Positions 7,252-15,268 of a stretch of DNA of 45,931 nt are shown in pieces. Within the stretch, counting starts at the first letter, position 1. Every line of letters starts with the position of its first letter. A model generated the notes under the pieces. The model was not told the origin of the DNA. It worked only from the letters and a program-made list of their open reading frames with translations, and ran no database searches. The translations under genes and the position numbers were made by a program. The stretch comes from an uncultured Bacteroidales bacterium (lineage in GTDB: Bacteria; Bacteroidota; Bacteroidia; Bacteroidales; UBA932), in the NCBI GenBank assembly GCA_946187865.1, contig CAMHST010000018.1, positions 1 to 45,931 of the forward strand, written 5' to 3'.

Positions 7252-7686
7252 CTATTTCTTGGTGGTGATGATGATGACGCCGTTGCCGGATTGGGAACCG
7301 TAGATGGCAGTGGAGGCGGCATCTTTGAGCACTTCGATGGAATCTACGTCCTGGGGGTTTATGCCGCTGATATCATCCACTTTGACCCCGTCCACGATGA
7401 ACATCGGGTCCGTGGCGTCGGAGTTGGTGCCCACGCCGCGGATAATGATGCGTTCGCCGTTCACCTGGACGCCCGGGCACCGGCCTTTGATCATTTCGAA
7501 AATGCTGGAATAGGACTCCATCTGCCGGTTGTTCTTGACCTTGGAGACGGAGGTGGTCATCTGGTCTTCCGAGACGGAACCGTAGCCGATGTTTACGGTT
7601 TCGTTGGACAGGGGCCCATTGGGGCGGGATGTGCCGCAGGAGCAGAGCAGCAGCGCCGATGCGAGGATAATGCAGAATTTTCTCAT
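7252..7686 (-). CDS. Standalone SusC-type TonB plug domain lipoprotein
   Basis: A 144-residue protein: lipoprotein signal (MRKFCIILASALLLCSC), a short linker, then a complete TonB-dependent-receptor plug domain of the SusC/RagA type. Marks are NIGYGSVSEDQ near residue 33, MIKGRCPGVQV, IIIRGVGTNSD, PMFIVDGVKVDD, INPQDVDSIEVLKDAASTAIYGS and the end NGVIIITTKK. The 22-strand barrel that should follow is absent and the stop is followed by a terminator, so this is a complete short gene. It cannot form a channel by itself; it may bind TonB, or bind a receptor as a partner or decoy. It has its own promoter (7694-7725) downstream of hutI. Confidence 0.85.
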   Translation of the reverse strand: MRKFCIILASALLLCSCGTSRPNGPLSNETVNIGYGSVSEDQMTTSVSKVKNNRQMESYSSIFEMIKGRCPGVQVNGERIIIRGVGTNSDATDPMFIVDGVKVDDISGINPQDVDSIEVLKDAASTAIYGSQSGNGVIIITTKK

Positions 7687-7693
7687 AACAAGG

Positions 7694-7725
7694 CAAATAT
7701 AAGCTTTCCCCATAAAAATGTCAAG
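7694..7725 (-). promoter_or_regulatory. Promoter of the TonB-plug lipoprotein gene
   Basis: Minus strand: CTTG (7722-7725), a 20-bp spacer and TATATTTG (7694-7701), only seven bases before the ATG at 7686. Confidence 0.6.
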
Positions 7726-7731
7726 AAATAC

Positions 7732-8931
7732 TTACAGAAAAACCTGTCGGATAAACGGAGTCTGGTACTGGTAGGCGATTTTGGTGAGGTCCCATCCCGG
7801 GTGGGTGAGGATCAGGGCGGCACGTTTCCCGACCGTGACGGAGCCGTATTCTTCGCTTAAACCCATGGCATAAGCGCTGTTCAGGGTGACGGCGTTGAAC
7901 GCTTCCACGGGCGTGAGCCGCATGCGGATGCAGCCCAGGGCCATCACAAAGCGCATGTCTCCGGACGGGGAAGACCCGGGGTTGTAGTCCGACGCCAGCG
8001 CCACCCCCAGTCCGGCCCTCAGGAATTCCCGGGCTTTGCCGTACGGGAGGCCCAGGAAGAAGGAAGATCCGGGCAGCATGGTAGGCATGGTGGCGCTTCC
8101 GCGGAGCGCTTCGATTTCGGCCTCCGTGGTGCGCTCCAGGTGATCGACCGACAAGGCGCCGAAGCGGACGCCCACCTGCACGCCGCCGCTCACGGCCAGC
8201 TCGTTGGCGTGGATCTTGGGCGTGAGCAGCCCCCTGGAGGCTTCCAGGATGCGGGCGGTGTCTTCCACGGTGAAAAAGCCCTCGTCGCAGAAGACATCTA
8301 CGAAATCGGCCAGCCGGGCAGCCTCCGGAAGCATCCGGATCACGGCCTGGACGTATTCTTCGTGCGTGTACCCGCGCCCCACGGCATGCGCGCCCAGGAA
8401 GGTGCTTTTCACGGTGGCGGGAACGGTCTGCCCGATCCGGCGGATCACCCGGAGCATCTTCAGCTCGTCCTCCGGATTGAGCCCGTAGCCGCTTTTGATC
8501 TCCAGGGCCACCGTCCCTTTCGCGAGCATCTCCTCTACGCGGGGAAGCGACTCCCGGTACAGCTCCTCCTCGGAGGTGCGGTGCAGCAGGTCGGCCGAAT
8601 TCAGGATACCGCCCCCGCGGGCGGCGATTTCCTCATAAGACAGACCTTTGATCTTGTCCAGGAATTCCCCGTCCCGGCTGCCGGCATACACCACGTGGGT
8701 ATGGCTGTCGCAGAAACCGGGCATGAGCATCCCGCCTAAGGCGTCTATGGCTTCTTCTCCAAAGAGGGAAGGGCAGGTGGACATGGGGCCGAACCCGGCG
8801 ATGCGGCCGTCCTCGATGCGCAGCCAGGCATTTTCCATCGATTCGGTAAACCCTTGTTCAATGCCCTCTGTCCGCAGTTTGCCCTGCGGCTGGATGCCGG
8901 TGAGGAGGCCGATATTGTGGATAATCATCAT
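7732..8931 (-). CDS. hutI: Imidazolonepropionase
   Basis: A 399-residue amidohydrolase that hydrolyses 4-imidazolone-5-propionate to N-formimino-L-glutamate, the third step of histidine degradation. Seen are the metal-binding GFCDSHTHVVYAGSRDGEF (H77 and H79), KSGYGLN, the helix with HANELAVSGG and the SVDHLE motif, then GSSFFLGLPYGKARE, and the substrate-site segment SDYNPGSSPS. Length is close to the family's usual 400-410. The start codon overlaps the hutH stop by four bases (ATGA), giving translational coupling. It is the last gene of ftcD-hutU-hutH-hutI. Confidence 0.97.
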   Translation of the reverse strand: MMIIHNIGLLTGIQPQGKLRTEGIEQGFTESMENAWLRIEDGRIAGFGPMSTCPSLFGEEAIDALGGMLMPGFCDSHTHVVYAGSRDGEFLDKIKGLSYEEIAARGGGILNSADLLHRTSEEELYRESLPRVEEMLAKGTVALEIKSGYGLNPEDELKMLRVIRRIGQTVPATVKSTFLGAHAVGRGYTHEEYVQAVIRMLPEAARLADFVDVFCDEGFFTVEDTARILEASRGLLTPKIHANELAVSGGVQVGVRFGALSVDHLERTTEAEIEALRGSATMPTMLPGSSFFLGLPYGKAREFLRAGLGVALASDYNPGSSPSGDMRFVMALGCIRMRLTPVEAFNAVTLNSAYAMGLSEEYGSVTVGKRAALILTHPGWDLTKIAYQYQTPFIRQVFL

Positions 8932-10415
8932 CGGAGGAACTCTTCCCTTTGCAGGAATTCAATGGATTTGACAATCAGCGGATGCATGTACGTGTCCTGC
9001 TCCACAAAGGGAACCTCCTTCCTGTAGGCCTCGAAGACCTTTTCCAGGGCGGGGGAGGACTTGAGCGGGCGGCGGAACTCCAGTGCCTGGGCGGCGTTGA
9101 ACAGTTCGATGGCCAGGACCGTCTCCGTGTTGTCCACCACGCGGACCAGTTTGGTGGCGCTGTTGGACCCCATGGAAACATGGTCTTCCTGGCCCTGGGA
9201 AGACGGAATGGAGTCGCAGGAGGCCGGCCAGCACAGTCCCTTGTTCTGGCTGACGATGTTGGCGGCCGTGTACTGCGGGATCATGAATCCGCTGTTCAGG
9301 CCGGGCTCCGTGACCAGGTACTTCGGGAGCCCCCTGAGCCCGTGGATCAGCTGGTAAGTCCTTCTTTCAGAGATGCTGGCCAGCTCGCTCATGGCAATGG
9401 AGAGCGAATCCATGGGGATGGCGATGGGCTCGCCGTGGAAGTTTCCGGCCGATATAACCATGTCCTCGTCCGGGAACACGTTGGGGTTGTCCGTGGCGGA
9501 ATTGATTTCGTTCTCGATCACTGACTTCACATACATGATGTTGTCTTTCACGGCTCCGTGCACCTGCGGGATGCAGCGGAAGCTGTAGGGGTCCTGTACA
9601 TGCTCCTTGGGCCTGCGGATGAGCTCGCTCCCTTCCAGGAGCTTCATGAAGGATTCTCCCGTGAGGATCTGTCCCACGTGCGGGCGCAGTTTGTGGGTCA
9701 GGGGCAGGAAGGGCTCTATACGGCCGTCGTAGGCGTCCAGGGACATGGCCCCGATCACGTCGGCCCATTTGCTCAGGCGCATGCTCTTGATCAGGCACCA
9801 GATGGCGTGGGCGCTCATGAACTGGGTGCCGTTCAGAAGGGCCAGGCCTTCCTTGCTCTGCAGCCGGATGGGTTCCCAGCCTTTTTCGGCCCAGACTTCG
9901 GCCGAAGGGCGGATCTTTCCTTTATACAGGACTTCGCCCATCCCGATCAGGGGCAGGCTCAGGTGCGCCAGCGGAGCCAGGTCGCCGGAGGCGCCCAGGG
10001 AACCCTGCTGGTACACGACGGGCAGGATGTCCTCGTTGAACATGTCTATCAGGCGCTGGACGGTGACCAGCTGCGCCCCCGAATGGCCGTAGGAGAAATT
10101 CTGGACCTTGAGCAGGAGCATCAGTTTCACAATCTCCGGACGCACCTTCTCGCCGGCGCCGCAGGCGTGGGACATCACAAGGTTGTGCTGCAGCTGGGAA
10201 AGGTCTTCCTTGGGGATGGATACATTATATAAGGAGCCGAAACCGGTGGTGACCCCGTAGATGGGCCGGTCCAGGTCTTCCATCTTGCGGTCCAGGTACT
10301 CGCGGCATTTGACGATGGCCGCCGTCGCCTCCTGGGACAGCATGATCTTTTCGTGGTTCTCGATGATGTTTTTCAGTCTCTCCAGCGAGAGATGGGCATG
10401 GGATATGGGATGCAT
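8928..10415 (-). CDS. hutH: Histidine ammonia-lyase
   Basis: A 495-residue lyase that removes ammonia from L-histidine to give urocanate, the first step of the pathway. The residues that cyclise into the MIO cofactor are seen as ASG at 142-144 within GSLGASGDLAPLAHLSLPLIG. Other family marks are YGVTTGFGSL, the FSYGHSGAQL segment, LSLDAYDGR, the AVKDNIMYVKSVIENEINSATDNP block with its active-site residues, and GNFHGEPIA. The start lies one base from the hutU stop and the stop overlaps the hutI start, so all are co-translated. Confidence 0.97.
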   Translation of the reverse strand: MHPISHAHLSLERLKNIIENHEKIMLSQEATAAIVKCREYLDRKMEDLDRPIYGVTTGFGSLYNVSIPKEDLSQLQHNLVMSHACGAGEKVRPEIVKLMLLLKVQNFSYGHSGAQLVTVQRLIDMFNEDILPVVYQQGSLGASGDLAPLAHLSLPLIGMGEVLYKGKIRPSAEVWAEKGWEPIRLQSKEGLALLNGTQFMSAHAIWCLIKSMRLSKWADVIGAMSLDAYDGRIEPFLPLTHKLRPHVGQILTGESFMKLLEGSELIRRPKEHVQDPYSFRCIPQVHGAVKDNIMYVKSVIENEINSATDNPNVFPDEDMVISAGNFHGEPIAIPMDSLSIAMSELASISERRTYQLIHGLRGLPKYLVTEPGLNSGFMIPQYTAANIVSQNKGLCWPASCDSIPSSQGQEDHVSMGSNSATKLVRVVDNTETVLAIELFNAAQALEFRRPLKSSPALEKVFEAYRKEVPFVEQDTYMHPLIVKSIEFLQREEFLR

Positions 10416-10416
10416 G

Positions 10417-12432
10417 TCAGGATAAGGTTTTTCGGATTAAGTTTTCGTCGGCAAAATGGGGAAGGGTGACCTGAAGGCCGGGGGTGCGGGCCATTTCCCG
10501 CTCGATGGCGAAGCGGGCCCCTTCGTTACGGGCCCAGCTGCGGCGGGCGATGCCGTTGTTCACGTCCCAGAACAGCATTTCACGGATGTGGCGGGCACTG
10601 TCTTCGCTGCCGTCGATGACCATGCCGAATCCGCCGTTTATCACTTCGCCCCAGCCTACGCCGCCGCCGTTGTGGATGCTCACCCAGGTGGCGCCGCGGA
10701 ATCCGTCCCCGATCACATTCTGGACAGCCATGTCGGCACAGAAGCGGGAACCGTCATAGATGTTGGAGGTCTCCCGGAAGGGGGAGTCGGTGCCGGAGAC
10801 ATCGTGATGGTCGCGTCCCAGGACGATGGGGCCGGAGATTTCCCCTTTCCGGATGGCTTCGTTGAAAGCCAGCGCTATTTGGGTGCGGCCTTCGCAGTCG
10901 GCATACAGGATGCGGGCCTGGGAGCCCACCACCAGGTGGTTCCGTCCGGCTTCGCGGATCCAGTGGATGTTGTCCTGCATCTGGCCTTTGATCTGAGCCG
11001 GGGCGTCCTGGGAAAGGCGCTCCAGGACGGAGACCGCCAGCGCGTCGGACTTGGCCAGGTCTTCCGGTTTTTCGCTCATGCACACCCAGCGGAACGGGCC
11101 GAAACCATAGTCGAAGTAGAGCGGGCCCATGATGTCCTGCACGTAGGACGGATAGCGGAAAGTGCCGTCCTCCTTCATAATGTCGGCTCCGGCGCGGGAG
11201 CTTTCCAGCAGGAAGGCGTTGCCGTAGTCGAAGAAATACATGCCCCGGGCGGCGAGGCGGTTGACGGCGGCCACGTGGCGGCGCAGGGACTCCTGCACGG
11301 CGCTCCGGAAGCGTTCCGGCTCGTCTGCCATCATGCGTTTGCTCTCCTCCAGGCTGTATCCCACGGGGTAGTAGCCGCCGGCCCAGGGGTTGTGGAGGGA
11401 GGTCTGGTCGGAGCCCAGGTCCACCCGGATGTCTTCGTCGGCCAGGCGTTCCCACAGGTCCACCACGTTGCCCACGTAGGCCAGGGAAACGACCTCCTTG
11501 TTCTCCACCGCCTTGCGGATGCGGGGAATGAGCTCGTCCAGGCTCTCGTGCAGCTCGTCCACCCAGCCCTGCTCGAAGCGCTTCCGGGCCGCTTTGGGGT
11601 TCACCTCGGCCGTGACGCTCACCACACCGGCTATGTTGCCGGCCTTGGGCTGGGCGCCGGACATGCCGCCCAGGCCTGCCGTGACAAACAGGAGCCCGCC
11701 GCGGTCTTCACCGTCCATGCCTTTGGCTATCAGCTGCTTCCGGGCGGCGTTCATCACCGTAATGGTGGTCCCGTGCACAATGCCCTGCGGGCCGATATAC
11801 ATGTAACTGCCGGCGGTCATCTGACCGTACTGGCTCACGCCCAGCGCATTCATGCGCTCCCAGTCGTCCGGTTTGGAATAGTTGGGGATGACCATGCCGT
11901 TGGTCACGATCACCCGGGGGGCGTCCTTGTGGCTGGGGAACAGGCCCAGCGGATGGCCGGAGTACATGACCAGCGTCTGCTCGTCGGTCATGGTGCAGAG
12001 GTACTGCATCACCAGGCGGTACTGCGCCCAGTTCTGGAAGATGGCGCCGTTTCCGCCGTAGATGATCAGCTCGTGCGGGTGCTGGGCCACCCTTTCGTCC
12101 AGATTGTTCTGGATCATGGCCATGATGGCCGCGGCCTGGCGGCTGCGGGCGGGGTATTCGTCTATCGGCCGGGCATATATCTTATAGGAAGGCCGATACC
12201 TGTACATGTAGATGCGGCCATAGTCTTTCAGCTCCTGCGCAAACTCCGGCGCCAGCTGCGCATGCAGGTTTTCCGGGAAATAGCGCAGGGCGTTCTTCAG
12301 GGCGAGGACTTTCTCTTCCGGTGTCAGGATGTCCTTGCGCTTGGGGGCATGGTTGATGGCGGTGTCGTATGGTTTGGGCTCCGGCAGCCTGTCGGCCGGA
12401 ATCCCTGCCAGGATCTCTTCTGCGAATGTCAT
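10417..12432 (-). CDS. hutU: Urocanate hydratase, long Bacteroidota type
   Basis: A 671-residue NAD-dependent urocanase, converting urocanate to imidazolonepropionate. It is about 110 residues longer than the proteobacterial enzyme (about 555), as in the long type found in Bacteroidota. Family marks include IIYGGNGAIFQNWAQYRL, SGHPLGLFPSH, TNGMVIPNYS, YMYIGPQGIVHGT, the nucleotide-binding region with GGLLFVTAGLGGMSGAQPKA, then GSDQTSLHNPWAGGYYPVGY and VGRDHHDVSGTDSPFRETS-like segments near the end (here LGRDHHDVSGT). The start overlaps the ftcD stop by four bases (ATGA). Confidence 0.96.
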   Translation of the reverse strand: MTFAEEILAGIPADRLPEPKPYDTAINHAPKRKDILTPEEKVLALKNALRYFPENLHAQLAPEFAQELKDYGRIYMYRYRPSYKIYARPIDEYPARSRQAAAIMAMIQNNLDERVAQHPHELIIYGGNGAIFQNWAQYRLVMQYLCTMTDEQTLVMYSGHPLGLFPSHKDAPRVIVTNGMVIPNYSKPDDWERMNALGVSQYGQMTAGSYMYIGPQGIVHGTTITVMNAARKQLIAKGMDGEDRGGLLFVTAGLGGMSGAQPKAGNIAGVVSVTAEVNPKAARKRFEQGWVDELHESLDELIPRIRKAVENKEVVSLAYVGNVVDLWERLADEDIRVDLGSDQTSLHNPWAGGYYPVGYSLEESKRMMADEPERFRSAVQESLRRHVAAVNRLAARGMYFFDYGNAFLLESSRAGADIMKEDGTFRYPSYVQDIMGPLYFDYGFGPFRWVCMSEKPEDLAKSDALAVSVLERLSQDAPAQIKGQMQDNIHWIREAGRNHLVVGSQARILYADCEGRTQIALAFNEAIRKGEISGPIVLGRDHHDVSGTDSPFRETSNIYDGSRFCADMAVQNVIGDGFRGATWVSIHNGGGVGWGEVINGGFGMVIDGSEDSARHIREMLFWDVNNGIARRSWARNEGARFAIEREMARTPGLQVTLPHFADENLIRKTLS

Positions 12433-14123
12433 TGTATGTCTATGTGGTTGTTAACTTCTTCCAGTACTTGTTTCTCCAGTTCCTGTGCCTGCCGGACGAT
12501 TTCGCCGGCCCTTTGCAGCAGCGGCAGGGCGGGAGTCTTGTCTTTCAGGGAGGCGGCGTTGATGCGGACATTCAGGGCGGCGCCCCGGATGCCGGCTGTG
12601 GCGGCCAGGGCGGCTACACCGGCGTCGGACGCGCTGGCGGGATTGCCGCTGCGGGCCATCTCCAGGGCCAGCGGAAGGGCCTCCAGGGCGGCTTCCATGG
12701 TCATGAGCGGCACCTGGGCGGCATACAGGGTGGCCTCTTCCAGGGCTTTGTCCCGGACGGCTTTCTCCTCGGCCGTTCCCTTGGGCATGGAGAAGACGTC
12801 CATGATGCGGTTGAAGGCGGCGGTGTCCTCGTCGATCAGACCCAGAAGGCGCATTACAAGCTGCTGGCCCTTTTCGGCCACGTCGGAGAATTCCTTCCAG
12901 CGGCTGTCCCAGCCCCGCTTGTGGGCGCTCAAGTTGGCGACCATGGTGGCCAGGGCGGCCCCGAAGGCCCCCATGCAGGCCGATATGCTGCCGCCGCCCG
13001 GCGCCGCGGATTCCGATGCGGTCTCCTCGGTGAAGGCGCGCACCGTCATTCCGGTAAGTCCCGCTTTCCCGTCGTCCATCAGGTACTCGATCACCTTCTC
13101 CTTGGGGTTGAAGGGCTTGAGGTCGTCCAGGGACATGGACTTCACTGCGATTCTCACGATTTCCTCTTCGGGAATGCCCAGGGAACGCTGCTGTTTCTCC
13201 AGATAAAAGCGGCCGGCTTCCAGCAGGACCCGTTTCGGGACCAGGCCCACGATCTCTGCGCCGGTGACGCGGAGTCCGCGGGCGGCTGCTGCGCGGGAAA
13301 CTTCTTCAAAGGCTACGTGCAGGGGTGTGGCATCAATGTCGGTGATGTTCATGGACACCTGGGCGATGCCGTATTCGTCTATGTACCAGCCGATCGCCTT
13401 GCAGCCCTTGAGGGTTCCGGGAATCCAGATCTGCTCCCCGTTTTCGTCTTTGAGGAGTTTTCCGGTGAGGGAGCCTCCTTCACGGGCTTTTCGGCCTTTT
13501 TCCCGGACGTCGAACGCCACGGCCATGGCCCGGCGGGTAGAGGTGGTGTTCAGGTTGAAGTTTACGGCTACCAGGAAGTTCCGTGCGCCCACGTTGCTGG
13601 CGCCCGCTTTGGCGGCCACCTCGTCGTAGGCGCCGCCGAAGTCCGGCTTGCGGTCCGGGTCGGCCATTTTCTCGGGAAGGGCCTCGTACTCTCCGGCGCG
13701 GCAGACTGCCAGATTCTTGCGCTCCGGCTTTTGGGCGGCGGCTTCATAGAGGTAGCAGGGGATGCCCAGTTCCTCGTACATGCGCCAGGCCAGTTTCCTG
13801 GCCAGGGCCGCACATTCCTTCAGGGTGATGCCGCTTACGGGAATCAGGGGGAGCACGTCGGTGGCGCCGCTCCGGGGATGGGCGCCGTGGTGACGGCGCA
13901 TGTCAATGAGTTCCTGTGCCTTTTTCGCGCCTTGGAAGGCCGCTTCCACAACGGGTTCCGGCTCTCCCACGAAGGTGACTACGGTCCGGTTGGTGGCTTC
14001 TCCCGGGTCCACGTCCAGTACCTTTACCCCTTCTATGGCCGATATGGCCGCAACGATGGCGTCTATGATGGTTTTGTCGCGTCCTTCACTGTAATTGGGT
14101 ACGCATTCGATAATTTTTTTCAT
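12429..14123 (-). CDS. ftcD: Bifunctional glutamate formimidoyltransferase / formimidoyl-THF cyclodeaminase
   Basis: A 564-residue fusion. The N-terminal part (about 1-330) is the formimidoyltransferase: IIECVPNYSEGRD, FVGEPEPVVEAAF, RRHHGAHPRSGATDVLPLIP, and GRNFLVAVNFNLNT-type segment (here GARNFLVAVNFNLNT). The C-terminal part (about 360-560) is the cyclodeaminase: ETASESAAPGGGSISACMGAFGAALATMVANL and the DEDTAAFNRIMD helix. It moves the formimino group of FIGLU to tetrahydrofolate and releases ammonia, so glutamate and a one-carbon unit result and hutG/hutF are not needed. It is the first gene of the operon; a 16-bp palindrome lies 11 bases upstream of its start. Confidence 0.96.
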   Translation of the reverse strand: MKKIIECVPNYSEGRDKTIIDAIVAAISAIEGVKVLDVDPGEATNRTVVTFVGEPEPVVEAAFQGAKKAQELIDMRRHHGAHPRSGATDVLPLIPVSGITLKECAALARKLAWRMYEELGIPCYLYEAAAQKPERKNLAVCRAGEYEALPEKMADPDRKPDFGGAYDEVAAKAGASNVGARNFLVAVNFNLNTTSTRRAMAVAFDVREKGRKAREGGSLTGKLLKDENGEQIWIPGTLKGCKAIGWYIDEYGIAQVSMNITDIDATPLHVAFEEVSRAAAARGLRVTGAEIVGLVPKRVLLEAGRFYLEKQQRSLGIPEEEIVRIAVKSMSLDDLKPFNPKEKVIEYLMDDGKAGLTGMTVRAFTEETASESAAPGGGSISACMGAFGAALATMVANLSAHKRGWDSRWKEFSDVAEKGQQLVMRLLGLIDEDTAAFNRIMDVFSMPKGTAEEKAVRDKALEEATLYAAQVPLMTMEAALEALPLALEMARSGNPASASDAGVAALAATAGIRGAALNVRINAASLKDKTPALPLLQRAGEIVRQAQELEKQVLEEVNNHIDIQ

Positions 14124-14133
14124 TCTTTAGGTT

Positions 14134-14149
14134 ATTAGTTATAACTAAT
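14134..14149 (-). promoter_or_regulatory. 16-bp perfect palindrome, probable operator of the hut operon
   Basis: ATTAGTTATAACTAAT is perfectly self-complementary and ends 11 bases upstream of ftcD. On the minus strand a near-consensus -7 element TAACTTTA (14158-14165) lies just upstream, with TACCTTCG (14178-14185) as a second candidate. A repressor bound here would block the start of transcription or early elongation. No regulator gene is adjacent. Confidence 0.55.
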
Positions 14150-14215
14150 CGGGCCCATAAAGTTAAGAATTATTTCTCGAAGGTAGAATAAGTTTTTAAT
14201 TGAGATTTCCAAATT

Positions 14216-14231
14216 CTGGCAAAATTGCCAG
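14216..14231 (+). promoter_or_regulatory. Inverted repeat upstream of the HNH-grpE-dnaJ promoter
   Basis: CTGGCAA-AA-TTGCCAG, 7-bp arms with a 2-bp spacer, just upstream of the presumed -33 element of the HNH gene. It lies about 90 bases from ftcD, so it could also serve the divergent hut operon. Confidence 0.4.
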
Positions 14232-14233
14232 GA

Positions 14234-14265
14234 TTGGGTTCCGGCCCGAAAGGGTGCTATCTTGC
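14234..14265 (+). promoter_or_regulatory. Possible promoter of the HNH-grpE-dnaJ cluster
   Basis: TTGG at 14234-14237, a 20-bp spacer, and TATCTTGC at 14258-14265, which matches TAnnTTTG except the last two bases. The ATG of the HNH gene is at 14284. Confidence 0.4.
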
Positions 14266-14283
14266 AGGAAAAAAGGAAGAGTT

Positions 14284-14751
14284 ATGGAAAAGAGAGAGAA
14301 ATCCCAAAAAGAGCGGCTGCTGGAAGAGGCGGCCGGTGCGTGTGTGTATTGCGGTCATCCCCTTACGGCAGAAAGCCTGGAGACAGACCATATCGTCCCG
14401 CGCTCCAAAGGCGGAACCAATGAATACGGGAACAAGGTATGCGCTTGTCCCGCGTGTAACGCCGCCAAGGCAGACTTGGACATCCGCGGGTTCCTGGCCG
14501 GGTTCAGCGGGCGTCGCCGCCGCAAGTACGAGAACCGCCTGGACGCCCTGGTGGAGCAGGGCAAAATGTCCCAGGCCAAACGGGCCCTGCTGTCAGACTA
14601 TCGGACACCCTCCGGCCTGCCATATTGGCAGGATGGGTGCGGTGGCAGGCATTTTGAAGGGGAACAGGCCGGATATTCAATGGAATTATGGCTGATAAAA
14701 AGAAAAACAATAAACAGGAAGTACCTGACAATAAAAAGCTTGCTGCTTTAG
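14284..14751 (+). CDS. HNH endonuclease
   Basis: A 155-residue protein with a complete zinc-ribbon HNH domain: CVYCGHPL (C20, C23), ETDHIVPRSKGGTNEYGNKV (D35, H36; N50) and CPACNAAKAD (C55, C58). The histidine of DHIVP is the expected catalytic base. This class includes McrA-like restriction and phage enzymes; the target is unknown. The C-terminal half is basic (GRRRRKYENR) and helical. The last 22 codons overlap the start of grpE by 64 bases in another frame, and this tail ([19 protein letters not shown]) looks like read-out of grpE DNA rather than a conserved domain. It is probably the first gene of the grpE-dnaJ transcript. Confidence 0.88.
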   Translation: MEKREKSQKERLLEEAAGACVYCGHPLTAESLETDHIVPRSKGGTNEYGNKVCACPACNAAKADLDIRGFLAGFSGRRRRKYENRLDALVEQGKMSQAKRALLSDYRTPSGLPYWQDGCGGRHFEGEQAGYSMELWLIKRKTINRKYLTIKSLLL

Positions 14752-15266
14752 AAGCACGAGTAGAGGGATTGAACGAACAGTTGGAGGAAGCGGAAGAAAA
14801 GCGCAAGGAGGCCGTCACCCAGGCAGACCAGGCCCGGCAGCAGGCGGCAGATGCCAAGGCGGATTACCTGCGCCTGATGGCAGAGTTTGACACCTTCCGC
14901 CGCCGCACGGCAGAGGAGAAACTGGCCCTGGTCAGTTCGGCCTCGGCCGACACCATCAAGGGCCTTCTCCCTATTCTGGACGATTGTGAAATCGCCCTCG
15001 CCGCGCTGGAAAGCAGCAATGATTCGGAGTCGGCGAAGGCCGGTACCCAGATGATCTTCACCAAGCTTACCACTTTCCTCAAAGGGAAGGGGCTGGAGCG
15101 GATAGAGGCCAAGGGTGCGGATTTCGACACGGAACTCCATGAGGCTGTCACCACTTTCCCGGCTCCGTCGGAGGACCAGAAGGGGAAGGTGATCGATGTG
15201 GTTCAGACGGGATACACCCTGGGCGGAAAGGTTCTCCGTTACGCTAAAGTTGTTGTAGGAGCATAA
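14688..15266 (+). CDS. grpE: Nucleotide exchange factor GrpE
   Basis: A 192-residue co-chaperone that drives ADP release from DnaK. Residues 1-75 are a charged coiled coil ([22 protein letters not shown]), followed by the conserved [19 protein letters not shown], a four-helix segment with [15 protein letters not shown], and the C-terminal beta domain with [37 protein letters not shown]. All expected parts are present. The ATG at 14688 lies inside the preceding HNH gene, so translation may be coupled to it. dnaJ begins two bases after the stop. Confidence 0.97.
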   Translation: MADKKKNNKQEVPDNKKLAALEARVEGLNEQLEEAEEKRKEAVTQADQARQQAADAKADYLRLMAEFDTFRRRTAEEKLALVSSASADTIKGLLPILDDCEIALAALESSNDSESAKAGTQMIFTKLTTFLKGKGLERIEAKGADFDTELHEAVTTFPAPSEDQKGKVIDVVQTGYTLGGKVLRYAKVVVGA

Positions 15267-15268
15267 TT

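Noticed and set aside
10456..13206. A 916-codon open frame on the plus strand across the hut operon
   Set aside because: It is antisense to hutU and ftcD, whose motifs and overlaps are clear. Long antisense frames are expected in GC-rich coding DNA.
5705..14123. The importer at 4.6-7.2 kb as a dedicated histidine transporter of the hut operon
   Set aside because: It is separated from hutI by the plug gene, a terminator and separate promoters, and the ligand cannot be read from a rearranged binding domain.
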